Source: Caulobacter sp.
GTDB taxonomy: Bacteria; Pseudomonadota; Alphaproteobacteria; Caulobacterales; Caulobacteraceae
Direction of reading: 5' to 3'
Length of the DNA stretch: 10,758 nt
NCBI GenBank assembly: GCA_014378155.1
Contig: JACMOF010000346.1
Span: 1-10,758 of the forward strand
Shown here: piece by piece, positions 1 to 6,220 of the stretch
How the letters are laid out: every line of letters starts with the position of its first letter
Numbering within the stretch: the first letter of the stretch is position 1
Notes under the pieces: generated by a model
Seen by the model: only the letters and a program-made list of their open reading frames with translations
What the model was told of the DNA's origin: nothing
The model's database searches: none
Position numbers and translations under genes: made by a program

Positions 1-138
1 GACCGCATCGTGCTCGACGCGACCGATTTCGCCGTCGGCGGCGCGGCCGAGCTCTATCGCCGCGACGGTGGGTGGTGGATCGTCTGGGCCCAGCCGCTGC
101 GGGGCGTGCGGCCGTGGACCGGCGTTTCGCGGCGCTGA
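1..138 (+). CDS. comEC: ComEC/Rec2-type DNA uptake channel protein, C-terminal end only (partial)
   Basis: Frame 1 is open from the window edge to a TGA at 136-138 and gives the last 45 residues of a protein that starts upstream. The tail reads VLDATDFAVGGAAELYRR, then WWIVWAQPLRGVRPWT. A tail with 'DF..GGA.EL', a Trp-rich strand and a final 'QPLRG.RPWT' is what I recall for ComEC proteins of Alphaproteobacteria, where it closes the C-terminal metallo-beta-lactamase-like domain. ComEC forms the inner-membrane channel for single-stranded DNA in natural transformation. Its position next to lexA agrees with the alphaproteobacterial order lexA-comEC-gltX. No membrane segment or catalytic motif lies in this fragment, so the call rests on the tail and synteny only. 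Confidence 0.68.
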   Translation, partial: DRIVLDATDFAVGGAAELYRRDGGWWIVWAQPLRGVRPWTGVSRR

Positions 139-186
139 GCGACTTCGGGCGTTAGGCCATGGGGGTCTGGGAAAAGGAGTTCGACT

Positions 187-585
187 ATGGAACGACAAGG
201 CGGCTGCGCCTGTGGGGCGGTGCGTTATGTGGCGGAGGGCGGGCCGCTGCGGGTCGGCATGTGCCACTGCCTAACCTGTCGCAAGCGCCACGGCGCGCCT
301 TGCAACGCCTTCGCGGTCTTTCGGTCGGACAAGGTGCGGGTCGAGGGCGAAACCTTCGCCTGGGCGACTTCTGAGCGCGGCCGCTCGCACGGCTGCGCGG
401 TTTGCGGCTCGCCGGTGTTCTGGCGTGAGGGCGAGGACGAGATCGAGCTTCACCTGGGCGGCTTCGACGACACCGGTCAGTTCATCCCCCAATACGAGGT
501 CTGGGTGAAGCGCCGCGAGCCGTGGATGATGCCGCTAAACGTGCCGCAATATGCGGAAAACCGGCCGGCCGGGCTGGCGACCTAG
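187..585 (+). CDS. GFA-family (glutathione-dependent formaldehyde-activating enzyme / CENP-V fold) zinc protein
   Basis: This 132-residue protein is a single GFA domain. Its zinc ligands are visible: C7-A-C9 in GGCACGAVRY, the cluster C26-H-C28-x-x-C31 in MCHCLTCRKRHG, C39, and C70-x-x-C73 in GCAVCGSPVFW. Length and cysteine spacing fit the family, which binds structural zinc and, in some members, the glutathione-formaldehyde adduct. Most bacterial paralogues have no proven substrate, so none is assigned here. The start is supported by AAGGAG at 174-179, seven bases before the ATG. It follows comEC by 48 bp on the same strand and may be co-transcribed with it. Its 3' end faces lexA, with a hairpin between the two genes. 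The family is secure; the function is unknown. Confidence 0.9.
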   Translation: MERQGGCACGAVRYVAEGGPLRVGMCHCLTCRKRHGAPCNAFAVFRSDKVRVEGETFAWATSERGRSHGCAVCGSPVFWREGEDEIELHLGGFDDTGQFIPQYEVWVKRREPWMMPLNVPQYAENRPAGLAT

Positions 586-635
586 GGACCTCGGACCGCA
601 GCAGAGTCTGCGTGGTCTTTCGCGGATGCAAATGA

Positions 636-657
636 GGACAGGCCCATGCGCCTGTCC
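636..657. terminator. Perfect 8-bp hairpin between convergent GFA gene and lexA (bidirectional terminator or REP-like palindrome)
   Basis: GGACAGGC (636-643) and GCCTGTCC (650-657) are perfect inverted copies around a 6-base loop. The hairpin lies 50 bp past the GFA stop and 54 bp past the lexA stop, in the only non-coding stretch between these convergent genes. Read in the lexA direction, the stem is followed by TCATTT, a weak U-tract; in the other direction there is none. It could therefore stop lexA transcripts. On the minus strand the stem begins GGGGACAGGC, which resembles the arms of the long inverted repeat after tpiA, so a repeat-family palindrome is an alternative reading. Confidence 0.5.
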
Positions 658-711
658 CCAGCCGTGATGCAAACCCTGCTCATCCTGGCGTTCACCGGGA
701 TGGGCGAAAAT

Positions 712-1413
712 CTAATGGTACCGCCGGATCAGTCCCACCAGCTTGCCTTGGACCTCGACCTGGTCAGGACCGAAGATGCGGGTCTCGTACTTGGGATTGG
801 CGGCTTCCAGGGCGATCGAGCCGCCCTTCTTGCGCAGGCGCTTGAGGGTAGCTTCCTCGCCGACCAGGGCGACGACAATCTCGCCGCTGTTGGCGGTGTC
901 GCCCTTGCGGATGATGACATAGTCGCCGTCGAGGATGCCGGCATCGATCATCGAATCGCCCTGCACCTCGAGCACATAGTGCTCGCCGCCGCCGAGCATG
1001 GATTCGGGCACCGGCAGGCGCTCGCGTTCATGCTGGATGGCGTCGATGGGCGTGCCAGCGGCGATGCGGCCGAGGATCGGCAGTTCACGGGTGTTGTCGG
1101 CGGCGATCTGGACGGGCGCGGCCGGGGCCTGCCCGCCGCCTTCCAGCACTTGCGGCTTGAAGGCGCCGCGACCCTTGGGCGGGGCGGCCGTCGTGGCCTG
1201 TTGCGGCAGCTTGATCACCTCCAGCGCGCGGGCGCGGTGCGCCAGGCGGCGGATGAAGCCGCGCTCTTCCAGCGCCGTGATCAACCGGTGGATGCCTGAC
1301 TTGGACGCCAGGTCGAGCGCCTCCTTCATTTCGTCGAAGGAGGGAGAGACACCGCTCTCTTTGATCCGCTCGTGGATGAACATCAGCAGCTCGTGCTGCT
1401 TGCGCGTGAGCAT
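712..1413 (-). CDS. lexA: LexA, SOS-response repressor and self-cleaving protease
   Basis: LexA represses DNA-damage genes until RecA-ssDNA filaments stimulate its self-cleavage. This 233-residue protein has an N-terminal winged helix-turn-helix (about residues 1-65; [20 protein letters not shown] carries the recognition region). A Pro/Ala/Gly-rich linker follows (about 72-108). The S24 peptidase domain has the A119-G120 scissile bond in GRIAAGTPI, the nucleophile S154 in QGDSMIDAG and the general base K191 in EATLKRL. All catalytic parts are intact. It is longer than the roughly 200-residue E. coli protein, mainly in the linker, as is usual in Alphaproteobacteria. The ATG start gives the classic MLTRKQ N-terminus. 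A LexA box overlaps its predicted promoter, so it should be autoregulated. The divergent methyltransferase gene shares this control region. Confidence 0.98.
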   Translation of the reverse strand: MLTRKQHELLMFIHERIKESGVSPSFDEMKEALDLASKSGIHRLITALEERGFIRRLAHRARALEVIKLPQQATTAAPPKGRGAFKPQVLEGGGQAPAAPVQIAADNTRELPILGRIAAGTPIDAIQHERERLPVPESMLGGGEHYVLEVQGDSMIDAGILDGDYVIIRKGDTANSGEIVVALVGEEATLKRLRKKGGSIALEAANPKYETRIFGPDQVEVQGKLVGLIRRYH

Positions 1414-1435
1414 GTCGGCCTCGCAAGTCGTCGCG

Positions 1436-1450
1436 GAACAAACCGCAAAC
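1436..1450 (-). promoter_or_regulatory. Imperfect second LexA box upstream of lexA
   Basis: On the minus strand this reads GTTT-GCGGTTT-GTTC. It has the alphaproteobacterial GTTC-N7-GTTC geometry with a single mismatch (T for C) in the first half-site. It lies 22 bp upstream of the lexA ATG and 9 bp from the consensus box at 1460-1474, so both could be occupied or act together. The match is by eye; a one-mismatch site is weaker evidence than the neighbouring perfect one. Confidence 0.45.
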
Positions 1451-1459
1451 CTTTCAAAT

Positions 1460-1474
1460 GTTCTCTAGGTGTTC
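1460..1474 (+). promoter_or_regulatory. Consensus LexA box (GTTC-N7-GTTC)
   Basis: GTTC (1460-1463), seven bases, GTTC (1471-1474) exactly match the direct-repeat SOS operator of Alphaproteobacteria. It lies 46 bp upstream of the lexA ATG and overlaps the predicted -10 element of lexA, where bound LexA would block RNA polymerase. The divergent gene at 1557 starts 82 bp away and could also be affected. Confidence 0.88.
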
Positions 1475-1488
1475 TTCGTTAATGTCAA
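1462..1488 (-). promoter_or_regulatory. Predicted lexA promoter overlapped by the LexA box
   Basis: On the minus strand a perfect TTGACA (1488-1483) is followed, after 12 bases counted from the seventh base of TTGACAT, by CCTAGAGA (1469-1462). This approximates the Caulobacter housekeeping pattern TTGaCgS-N10-14-GCTANAWC: the -35 is excellent, the -10 partial. The -10 lies inside the LexA box, as expected for an autoregulated repressor. The transcription start would be near 1455, leaving a leader of about 40 bases. Confidence 0.5.
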
Positions 1489-1556
1489 GTTGACGCGGCG
1501 ATCGATGTTCGGTGTAGCTGAACGCCGTAATCTTTGCCGAGGGGAGCCTTCGCGAC

Positions 1557-2150
1557 ATGGACCACGCTTGGCTTCTGACCACGGGTTGGCCGCGCGCCTT
1601 CTGGACCAGCTACGGCGCCTTCTGCCTGTTTGAGCTGTGGGTCTGGTGGCGCGACCGGCGCACGGCCAGCGGCCAGGACGCCGACCGGGGCAGCCTGCAG
1701 GCCGTGGTCCTGATTATCGCGGCGGGGATCTTCGTCGCCTTTTATGCCGCCTACGCCTCTGAATTTGCTCGCATAATCCAGTGGAGGAGCGAGGCGCGGC
1801 TCCTGGCGCTGGTCCTGATCTGGACGGGCCTGGCCCTGCGCCTGTGGGCCATACTGACCCTCGGGGCCTTCTTCCGCCGCACCGTGCATCTGCACGACGG
1901 TCACCGGATGATCACGGGCGGCCCCTACCGGATCGTCCGCAACCCGGCCTATCTGGGCAGCCTGCTGAGCCTGGTCGGCGTTGGTTTTGGCCTGGGCAGT
2001 GGACTGTCGGTCCTGGCGCTGTTGCTGGCCGGCCTGATCGCCTTCGGGTGGCGCATACGGGTGGAGGACGCGGCGATGACGGCCCGATTCGGCGATGAGC
2101 ATGTGGCCTATCGCCGGCGCAAGGCGGCGCTGATTCCCTATCTCTGGTAG
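1557..2150 (+). CDS. Isoprenylcysteine carboxyl methyltransferase (ICMT/PEMT-type) family membrane protein
   Basis: This 197-residue integral membrane protein has hydrophobic spans at about residues 14-31, 47-67, 82-105 and 133-165. The cofactor-binding signature of the ICMT/phospholipid methyltransferase superfamily is present: GPYRIVRNPAYLG (122-134), then RVEDAAMTARFGDEHVAYRRR (168-188, split here as RVEDAAMTAR and FGDEHVAYRRR), with the usual Glu, Phe-Gly and Tyr positions. These enzymes use S-adenosylmethionine to methylate lipid or lipid-linked substrates at the inner membrane. Bacteria lack prenylated CaaX proteins of the eukaryotic kind, so the substrate here is unknown. The ATG has GAGGGGAG about 11 bases upstream. 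It is divergent from lexA and converges with the serine hydrolase gene, whose stop is only 6 bp away. Whether LexA regulates it is an open possibility. Confidence 0.88.
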   Translation: MDHAWLLTTGWPRAFWTSYGAFCLFELWVWWRDRRTASGQDADRGSLQAVVLIIAAGIFVAFYAAYASEFARIIQWRSEARLLALVLIWTGLALRLWAILTLGAFFRRTVHLHDGHRMITGGPYRIVRNPAYLGSLLSLVGVGFGLGSGLSVLALLLAGLIAFGWRIRVEDAAMTARFGDEHVAYRRRKAALIPYLW

Positions 2151-2156
2151 CAACGC

Positions 2157-3491
2157 TCAGGGTGCGACAATCGCGCCATCGCCTTTTAGCTGAAGCCAAT
2201 CCTCAAACGGCAGGCGATAGGCGTTGTCGAAGACCTCGGCCTGGAGCTTGAAGGGTAGGCTGCCCTCGCTGTTCCAGAGCATCACCACGCCGGTCTTCGT
2301 GGCGGGATCGAACATCATGGTCGAGCGATAGCCGGTCACCGCCCCGCTGTGGCCGATCAGGCGGTGGCCCTTGTAGGTGAAGCTGCGCATGCCCAGGCCG
2401 TAACCGGGGTGTTCCAGCGCCCGGCCCATGGCCGATCGTCCATAGGGCCGGCCGGTATTGACGCGCGGTCGCTGGATGTCCGCCAACACCGGGGCCGGCA
2501 GGACGGCGGGCGCCTGACCCATCTGCGCCTGCATCCAGCGCGCCAGATCCACGATGTTGGAATTGACGCCCGCTGCGGCGGGGATGCGGTAATAGGCCTC
2601 GACCAACGGCACGCTGCGGCCGCCACGCGAAGGCCGCGCCCAATGCTTGGCGGTCCGCAAACCGTCGATGCCGATGGTCGCGCCGGTCATGCCCAGAGGC
2701 AGGAACAGCTTCTGGCGAGCCTCCTCGGCATAGGGGCGATGGGTGGCGGTCTCGACGACCTCGCGGATCGTGTCATAGGCGATGTTCTGGTAGCTGTGGC
2801 ACGTGCCGGGCGGGCAGAGCAGGGGCACGGCCTCCAGGCTTGCCCGGATCTGGCGCGGGTCTCGCCCGCCTTCGAGCCAGCCGTCATAGGCGTTGCGGGG
2901 CAGGCCAGTGCGCTGGGACAGCAATTGCTCGACCGTCAGCGCGTTCTGGGCGTCGCCCGGCAGGCGCAGGCTCGTATCGAACTTTCCCAGGGGATCGGTG
3001 AGCGCGATCACCCCGTCCGCCGCCAGGCGGGCGCTCAGCGTTCCCGCCACCGTCTTCGACAGCGACGCCCAGCGGAAGACCGTGTCGGCGTCGATCTTCT
3101 CGCCGCTCTCCGGCGCGGTGAGCCCGTAGCCCTGGACGAACGACAGTTGGCCGTTCTCGACCACGGCGATCGCCAGGCCTTCCATGGACTTGTCAGCCAT
3201 CATCGCGTGGATGCGAGCGTCCAGGGCTCTATAGTCGATGGCGCCGCGCCAATCCTTTGGCCGCAGGGGCAGGGTGACGGGCGCCGCCGTCGCGGTGGGG
3301 GCGACCGGCTTGACGGTATTCTGCTCGGGGGCGCAGCGCGAGGCGATCAGGCCCAGCGCCCCGAGGCCCAGCACCAGGGCGGCGGCCGCCGGCCGCCAGC
3401 CTAGCCAGCGCCGTCGCCAGGACGCGTCTTGCGGAGGCTTGTCGAACGAGGTCAGCAGCCTAACCCAGCAAGGCCCGCGTCGCCGCCGCAA
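2157..3491 (-). CDS. Serine hydrolase, beta-lactamase class C / penicillin-binding-protein-like (AmpC fold)
   Basis: The catalytic set of the class C/AmpC-esterase family is intact: S143-L-S-K146 in the SxxK motif ([10 protein letters not shown]), Y234-Q-N236 as YxN ([10 protein letters not shown]), and H381-S-G383 in the KTG position (IGHSGAVTG). An Arg-rich N-terminus followed by a hydrophobic stretch (about 35-51) suggests a signal anchor with a periplasmic catalytic domain. No proper lipobox precedes C53. C226 and C231 could form a disulfide. Family members include esterases, D-amino-acid peptidases and beta-lactamases; the substrate cannot be told. The start is uncertain: TTG at 3491 overlaps trpC by 32 bases, no ATG occurs before residue 97, and CTG at 3458, just after the trpC stop, is another candidate. 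It is probably co-transcribed with trpGDC. Confidence 0.88.
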   Translation of the reverse strand: MRRRRGPCWVRLLTSFDKPPQDASWRRRWLGWRPAAAALVLGLGALGLIASRCAPEQNTVKPVAPTATAAPVTLPLRPKDWRGAIDYRALDARIHAMMADKSMEGLAIAVVENGQLSFVQGYGLTAPESGEKIDADTVFRWASLSKTVAGTLSARLAADGVIALTDPLGKFDTSLRLPGDAQNALTVEQLLSQRTGLPRNAYDGWLEGGRDPRQIRASLEAVPLLCPPGTCHSYQNIAYDTIREVVETATHRPYAEEARQKLFLPLGMTGATIGIDGLRTAKHWARPSRGGRSVPLVEAYYRIPAAAGVNSNIVDLARWMQAQMGQAPAVLPAPVLADIQRPRVNTGRPYGRSAMGRALEHPGYGLGMRSFTYKGHRLIGHSGAVTGYRSTMMFDPATKTGVVMLWNSEGSLPFKLQAEVFDNAYRLPFEDWLQLKGDGAIVAP

Positions 3492-4248
3492 CGTCGGCCT
3501 GGCGCATCAGACTCTCGCCCACCAGCATGGCCTTGGCGCCGGCCGCTTCCATCCGCACCGCATCGGCGGCGACGAACAGGCCGCTTTCTGTGACCAGCAG
3601 GACGTTCTCCGGAGCCTGAGCGGCCAGGCGTTCGGTGACGGCCAGATCGACCACGAAGCTCTTGAGATCGCGGTTGTTGATCCCCACCAGGGTCGCGCCC
3701 AACTGGCCCGCCCGCTCCATCTCGGCCTCGTCATGCACCTCGACCAGGGCGTCCATGCCCAGGCGCGCGGCTTCGGACAGCAGGTCGGCGGCGAGGGCGT
3801 CGTCGATCATCGCCAGGATCACCAGAATGGCGTCGGCGCCCAGGGCCCGGCTCTCGGCCACCTGCCAGGGGTCGACCAGGAACTCCTTGCGAATGCAGGG
3901 CAGGCTGACGGCGGCGCGGACATCGATCAGATAGCCGTCGGCGCCCTGGAAGCTGGGACCGTCGGTCAGGACCGACAGGCACGAGGCGCCGCCGGCCGCA
4001 TAGGCCCGGGCCAGGGCCGGCGGGTCGAAATCGGCGCGGATCAGGCCCTTGGACGGCGAGGCCTTCTTGATCTCGGCGATCAGGGCCAGCCTGCCGGGCG
4101 CGTGATCGGCCTCGAGGGCCGCCTTGAAGCCGCGCGGGCTGTTGGCGATCCTGGCGGCGGCGTCGACCTGGGCGAACGAGCGGCGGCGCTTCCGATCGGC
4201 CACGTCCTCGCGCTTGTATGCGGCGATCTTGGCGAGGATATCGGTCAT
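3460..4248 (-). CDS. trpC: Indole-3-glycerol phosphate synthase
   Basis: TrpC closes the pyrrole ring of 1-(2-carboxyphenylamino)-1-deoxyribulose 5-phosphate, releasing CO2 and water, to give indole-3-glycerol phosphate. The protein is 262 residues, normal for a monofunctional enzyme; no PRA isomerase (TrpF) domain is fused. Catalytic residues sit in their usual (beta/alpha)8 contexts: E59 and K61 in [14 protein letters not shown]121 in [14 protein letters not shown]170 in LVEVHDE, N191 in [10 protein letters not shown], and E221-S222 in TESGLF. The phosphate-site [12 protein letters not shown] (237-248) is present. The ATG overlaps the trpD stop as ATGA (4245-4248), a sign of translational coupling. 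Its 3' end is overlapped by the serine hydrolase frame. Confidence 0.98.
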   Translation of the reverse strand: MTDILAKIAAYKREDVADRKRRRSFAQVDAAARIANSPRGFKAALEADHAPGRLALIAEIKKASPSKGLIRADFDPPALARAYAAGGASCLSVLTDGPSFQGADGYLIDVRAAVSLPCIRKEFLVDPWQVAESRALGADAILVILAMIDDALAADLLSEAARLGMDALVEVHDEAEMERAGQLGATLVGINNRDLKSFVVDLAVTERLAAQAPENVLLVTESGLFVAADAVRMEAAGAKAMLVGESLMRQADVAAATRALLG

Positions 4249-5273
4249 GCGCTTACAGTTTCACTGTTGGTGGCCGCGACGAGACCGGCCAGGGCCGCCT
4301 TGGCGCGGCCGTCGTCGAGCACGGCGGCGGCCAGTTCGACGCCCTCGCGCAGGGTTTCGACCTTGTCGGCCACCAGGAAGGCAGCGGCGGCGTTCAGCAT
4401 GACGATGTCGCGATAGGCGCCCTTTTGGCCGTCCAGCAGGGCGGTAAGGGCGGCGGCGTTATAGGCCGGCTCGCCGCCGATGATGTCGGCCAAGGCGGCG
4501 CGCGGCAGGCCCACGGCTTCAGGTGTGATCGTGAACAGGCGCAGGGCCCCGTCGCGCCATTCGGCGACCTCGGTTTCGCCGGTGGTGGTCAGTTCGTCCA
4601 TGCCGGCCCCGTGCACCGACCAGGCGCGCTCGGCCCCGAGAGCGCCCAAAGCCTTGGCCACGGGTTCGACAAAGCGGTGGGCCGAGACACCCACGACCTG
4701 GCGCTTGGCCCCAGCCGGATTGGTCAGCGGGCCCAACAGGTTGAAGATGGTGCGGAAACCTAGCTGCTGGCGGATCGGCGAGACGTGCTTCATCGCCCCG
4801 TGGTGGGCCTGGGCGAACAGGAAGCAGATGCCGGCGTCGTCCAGCGCCTGGCGCTGCTGGGCGAGGGTCGCGTCGATGTTCACGCCCAAGGCCGCCAGCA
4901 CATCGGCGGCGCCCGACTTGCTGGTGATCGCCCGGTTGCCGTGCTTGGCCACCTTCAGCCCTCCGCCGGCCGCCACGAAGCCCACGGCGGTGGAGATGTT
5001 GAGCGTATGCAAGCCATCGCCGCCCGTCCCGCAGACGTCGATGACGTCATAGGGGTGGTCCAGGTGGGTGGCCGCCCGGCGCATGGCCCGGGCGCAGGCG
5101 GTGATCTCGCCCACGGTCTCGCCGCGCAGGCGCATGGCGGTGACCGCCGCAGCCACCTGGGCGGGCGTCGGCTCGCCGCGCAGGCAGGCGGTGAAGAACA
5201 GCTCGGCGTCGTCCTCGTCGAGGGTCTGGCCATCGGCCAGCTTAGCCAGCAGGGGCTTGAAGGCGTCCGACAT
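4245..5273 (-). CDS. trpD: Anthranilate phosphoribosyltransferase
   Basis: TrpD joins anthranilate to PRPP to make N-(5-phosphoribosyl)-anthranilate, the second step after chorismate. The 342-residue length is typical for a stand-alone enzyme; it is not fused to TrpG. Motifs in order: the PRPP loop DVCGTGGDG (79-87), NIST (92-95), [21 protein letters not shown] (110-130; KHGNR at 110-114), the anthranilate-site [16 protein letters not shown] (157-172), [13 protein letters not shown] (174-186), and the metal-binding Asp-Glu in [14 protein letters not shown] (226-227). The ATG is 3 bp beyond the trpG stop, with no strong ribosome site of its own, so translation is probably coupled to trpG. It overlaps trpC by 4 bp. 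Confidence 0.98.
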   Translation of the reverse strand: MSDAFKPLLAKLADGQTLDEDDAELFFTACLRGEPTPAQVAAAVTAMRLRGETVGEITACARAMRRAATHLDHPYDVIDVCGTGGDGLHTLNISTAVGFVAAGGGLKVAKHGNRAITSKSGAADVLAALGVNIDATLAQQRQALDDAGICFLFAQAHHGAMKHVSPIRQQLGFRTIFNLLGPLTNPAGAKRQVVGVSAHRFVEPVAKALGALGAERAWSVHGAGMDELTTTGETEVAEWRDGALRLFTITPEAVGLPRAALADIIGGEPAYNAAALTALLDGQKGAYRDIVMLNAAAAFLVADKVETLREGVELAAAVLDDGRAKAALAGLVAATNSETVSA

Positions 5274-5276
5274 CGC

Positions 5277-5873
5277 CTAGACCCAGATCGCCGCGTCGCG
5301 CTTGACCTTGGCCAGGTCCAGGAAGTTGGCCAGCAGCTGGTGGCCGCCCTCGGTGGCGATCGATTCGGGGTGGAACTGCACGCCATAGACCGGGCGGGTC
5401 TTGTGTTGCACGCCCATGATCTCGCCGTCCTCGGTCCAGGCGGTGATTTCCAGCTCGGCGGGCAAGGTGGCCTTGTCGACCGCCAGGCTGTGGTAGCGCG
5501 TGGCGGTGAAGGGGTTGGGCAGACCCTTGAAGATCCCCAGATCGTTGTGATGGAGCGGGCTGGTCTTGCCGTGCATCACCGCCTTGGCGCGGATCACGTC
5601 GCCGCCATAGGCCTGGCCGATGGCCTGGTGGCCCAAGCAGACGCCGAGGATGGCCAGGTCGTCGGCCGCGCCGCGCAGCAGCGGCAGGCAGATGCCGGCC
5701 TGGTCGGGCGCCTTGGGGCCGGGCGACAGCAGGATCGCCTGCGGGCGAAGGGCCAGGGCCTCCTGCACGGTCAGGTCGTCGTTGCGATGCACGACGGTGT
5801 CTGCCCCAAGCTCGTTCAGATAGTGGACGAGATTGTAGGTGAAGCTGTCGTAGTTATCGATGACCAAGATCAT
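5277..5873 (-). CDS. trpG: Anthranilate synthase component II (glutamine amidotransferase)
   Basis: TrpG hydrolyses glutamine and channels ammonia to TrpE, which turns chorismate into anthranilate. The class I amidotransferase fold is complete in 198 residues: [19 protein letters not shown] at the N-terminus, oxyanion motif LLSPGPKAP (48-56), nucleophile C79 in [11 protein letters not shown], and H168 and E170 in VQFHPES. Similar subunits also serve aminodeoxychorismate synthase (PabA), and one protein may serve both; its place directly before trpD-trpC favours a tryptophan role. The ATG is preceded by AAAGGCGG, a fair ribosome site. It heads the trpGDC run, separated from trpE by a small opposite-strand gene. 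Confidence 0.97.
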   Translation of the reverse strand: MILVIDNYDSFTYNLVHYLNELGADTVVHRNDDLTVQEALALRPQAILLSPGPKAPDQAGICLPLLRGAADDLAILGVCLGHQAIGQAYGGDVIRAKAVMHGKTSPLHHNDLGIFKGLPNPFTATRYHSLAVDKATLPAELEITAWTEDGEIMGVQHKTRPVYGVQFHPESIATEGGHQLLANFLDLAKVKRDAAIWV

Positions 5874-5894
5874 GACGCCGCCTTTCGGGAACAG

Positions 5895-5902
5895 CTTCTA
5901 GC
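5895..5902 (-). promoter_or_regulatory. Candidate -10 element for trpGDC
   Basis: On the minus strand GCTAGAAG matches 7 of 8 positions of the Caulobacter-type -10 GCTANAWC and lies 21 bp before the trpG ATG. I could not find a convincing -35 at the right distance, so this is tentative. The 137-bp gap 5874-6010 contains no Trp-codon-rich leader peptide and no attenuator-like pair of competing hairpins; only a short imperfect hairpin (about 5933-5949) is seen. Confidence 0.35.
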
Positions 5903-6010
5903 GGGTTTGGCGCAAAAGGTGAGGGGATTCGCGCGGGAGATTTTCTCGCAACGCCCCCAGTGCGAAAGCGCCGCATTGCGTGGATGTGGGGCTAGGGCAT
6001 CCTCACCGCC

Positions 6011-6217
6011 ATGAACCCCGCTGATTCCGCCCTCGACACCGCCGCCATCGCCTATGCCAGGGCGCTGCTGCGCAAGCCGATGCGTCGACAGAAGATGGGG
6101 CCGGTGCTGGCGGCGGCGGCTTTCGCGGCGCTCAGCGCCATCACCTTCGCCACGGTGATGGTCATGGCCCCGCCAGCGGTCGTCCAGCACCTGCCGTCCG
6201 ACCGCCTGGGCGGCTAA
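6011..6217 (+). CDS. Small single-pass membrane protein, unknown function
   Basis: This 68-residue frame lies on the opposite strand between trpG and trpE and overlaps neither. Residues 1-30 are polar to basic (RALLRKPMRRQKM), residues about 31-53 form one hydrophobic helix rich in Ala, Val, Phe and Met, and a short tail follows. The basic side before the helix predicts the N-terminus in the cytoplasm. GCTAGGGC (5991-5998), 12 bp before the ATG, resembles a Caulobacter -10 element, so the mRNA could be almost leaderless; no good ribosome site is seen. It fills a gap otherwise hard to explain and is the only long frame there. I recognise no family. Its stop is 3 bp from the trpE stop, tail to tail. 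Confidence 0.6.
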   Translation: MNPADSALDTAAIAYARALLRKPMRRQKMGPVLAAAAFAALSAITFATVMVMAPPAVVQHLPSDRLGG

Positions 6218-6220
6218 GCC

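Noticed and set aside
646..1299. 217-codon plus-strand frame opposite lexA
   Set aside because: Antisense shadow of lexA; its ATG lies in the loop of the hairpin between the convergent genes.
1507..1523. GTTC-N9-GAAC inverted half-sites before the 1557 gene
   Set aside because: Alphaproteobacterial LexA uses direct repeats with a 7-base gap; this inverted arrangement and spacing do not fit, and short half-sites occur by chance.
2349..3404. 351-codon plus-strand frame opposite the serine hydrolase
   Set aside because: Antisense shadow; the minus strand carries an intact catalytic protein.
3238..4416. 392-codon plus-strand frame opposite trpC
   Set aside because: Antisense shadow of trpC and the flanking coding ends; low-complexity composition.
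5926..5930. GANTC (CcrM) sites in the gaps before trpG and ppiD (also 9739-9743)
   Set aside because: GANTC sites also occur inside several genes of the window, so these two are no evidence of cell-cycle control.
5874..6010. Possible trp leader peptide and attenuator before trpG
   Set aside because: The minus strand here has no short frame with consecutive Trp codons and no competing terminator/antiterminator hairpins.
4785..6014. 409-codon plus-strand frame opposite trpD and trpG
   Set aside because: Shadow of trpGD in a GC-rich genome; no recognisable motif and no ribosome site.
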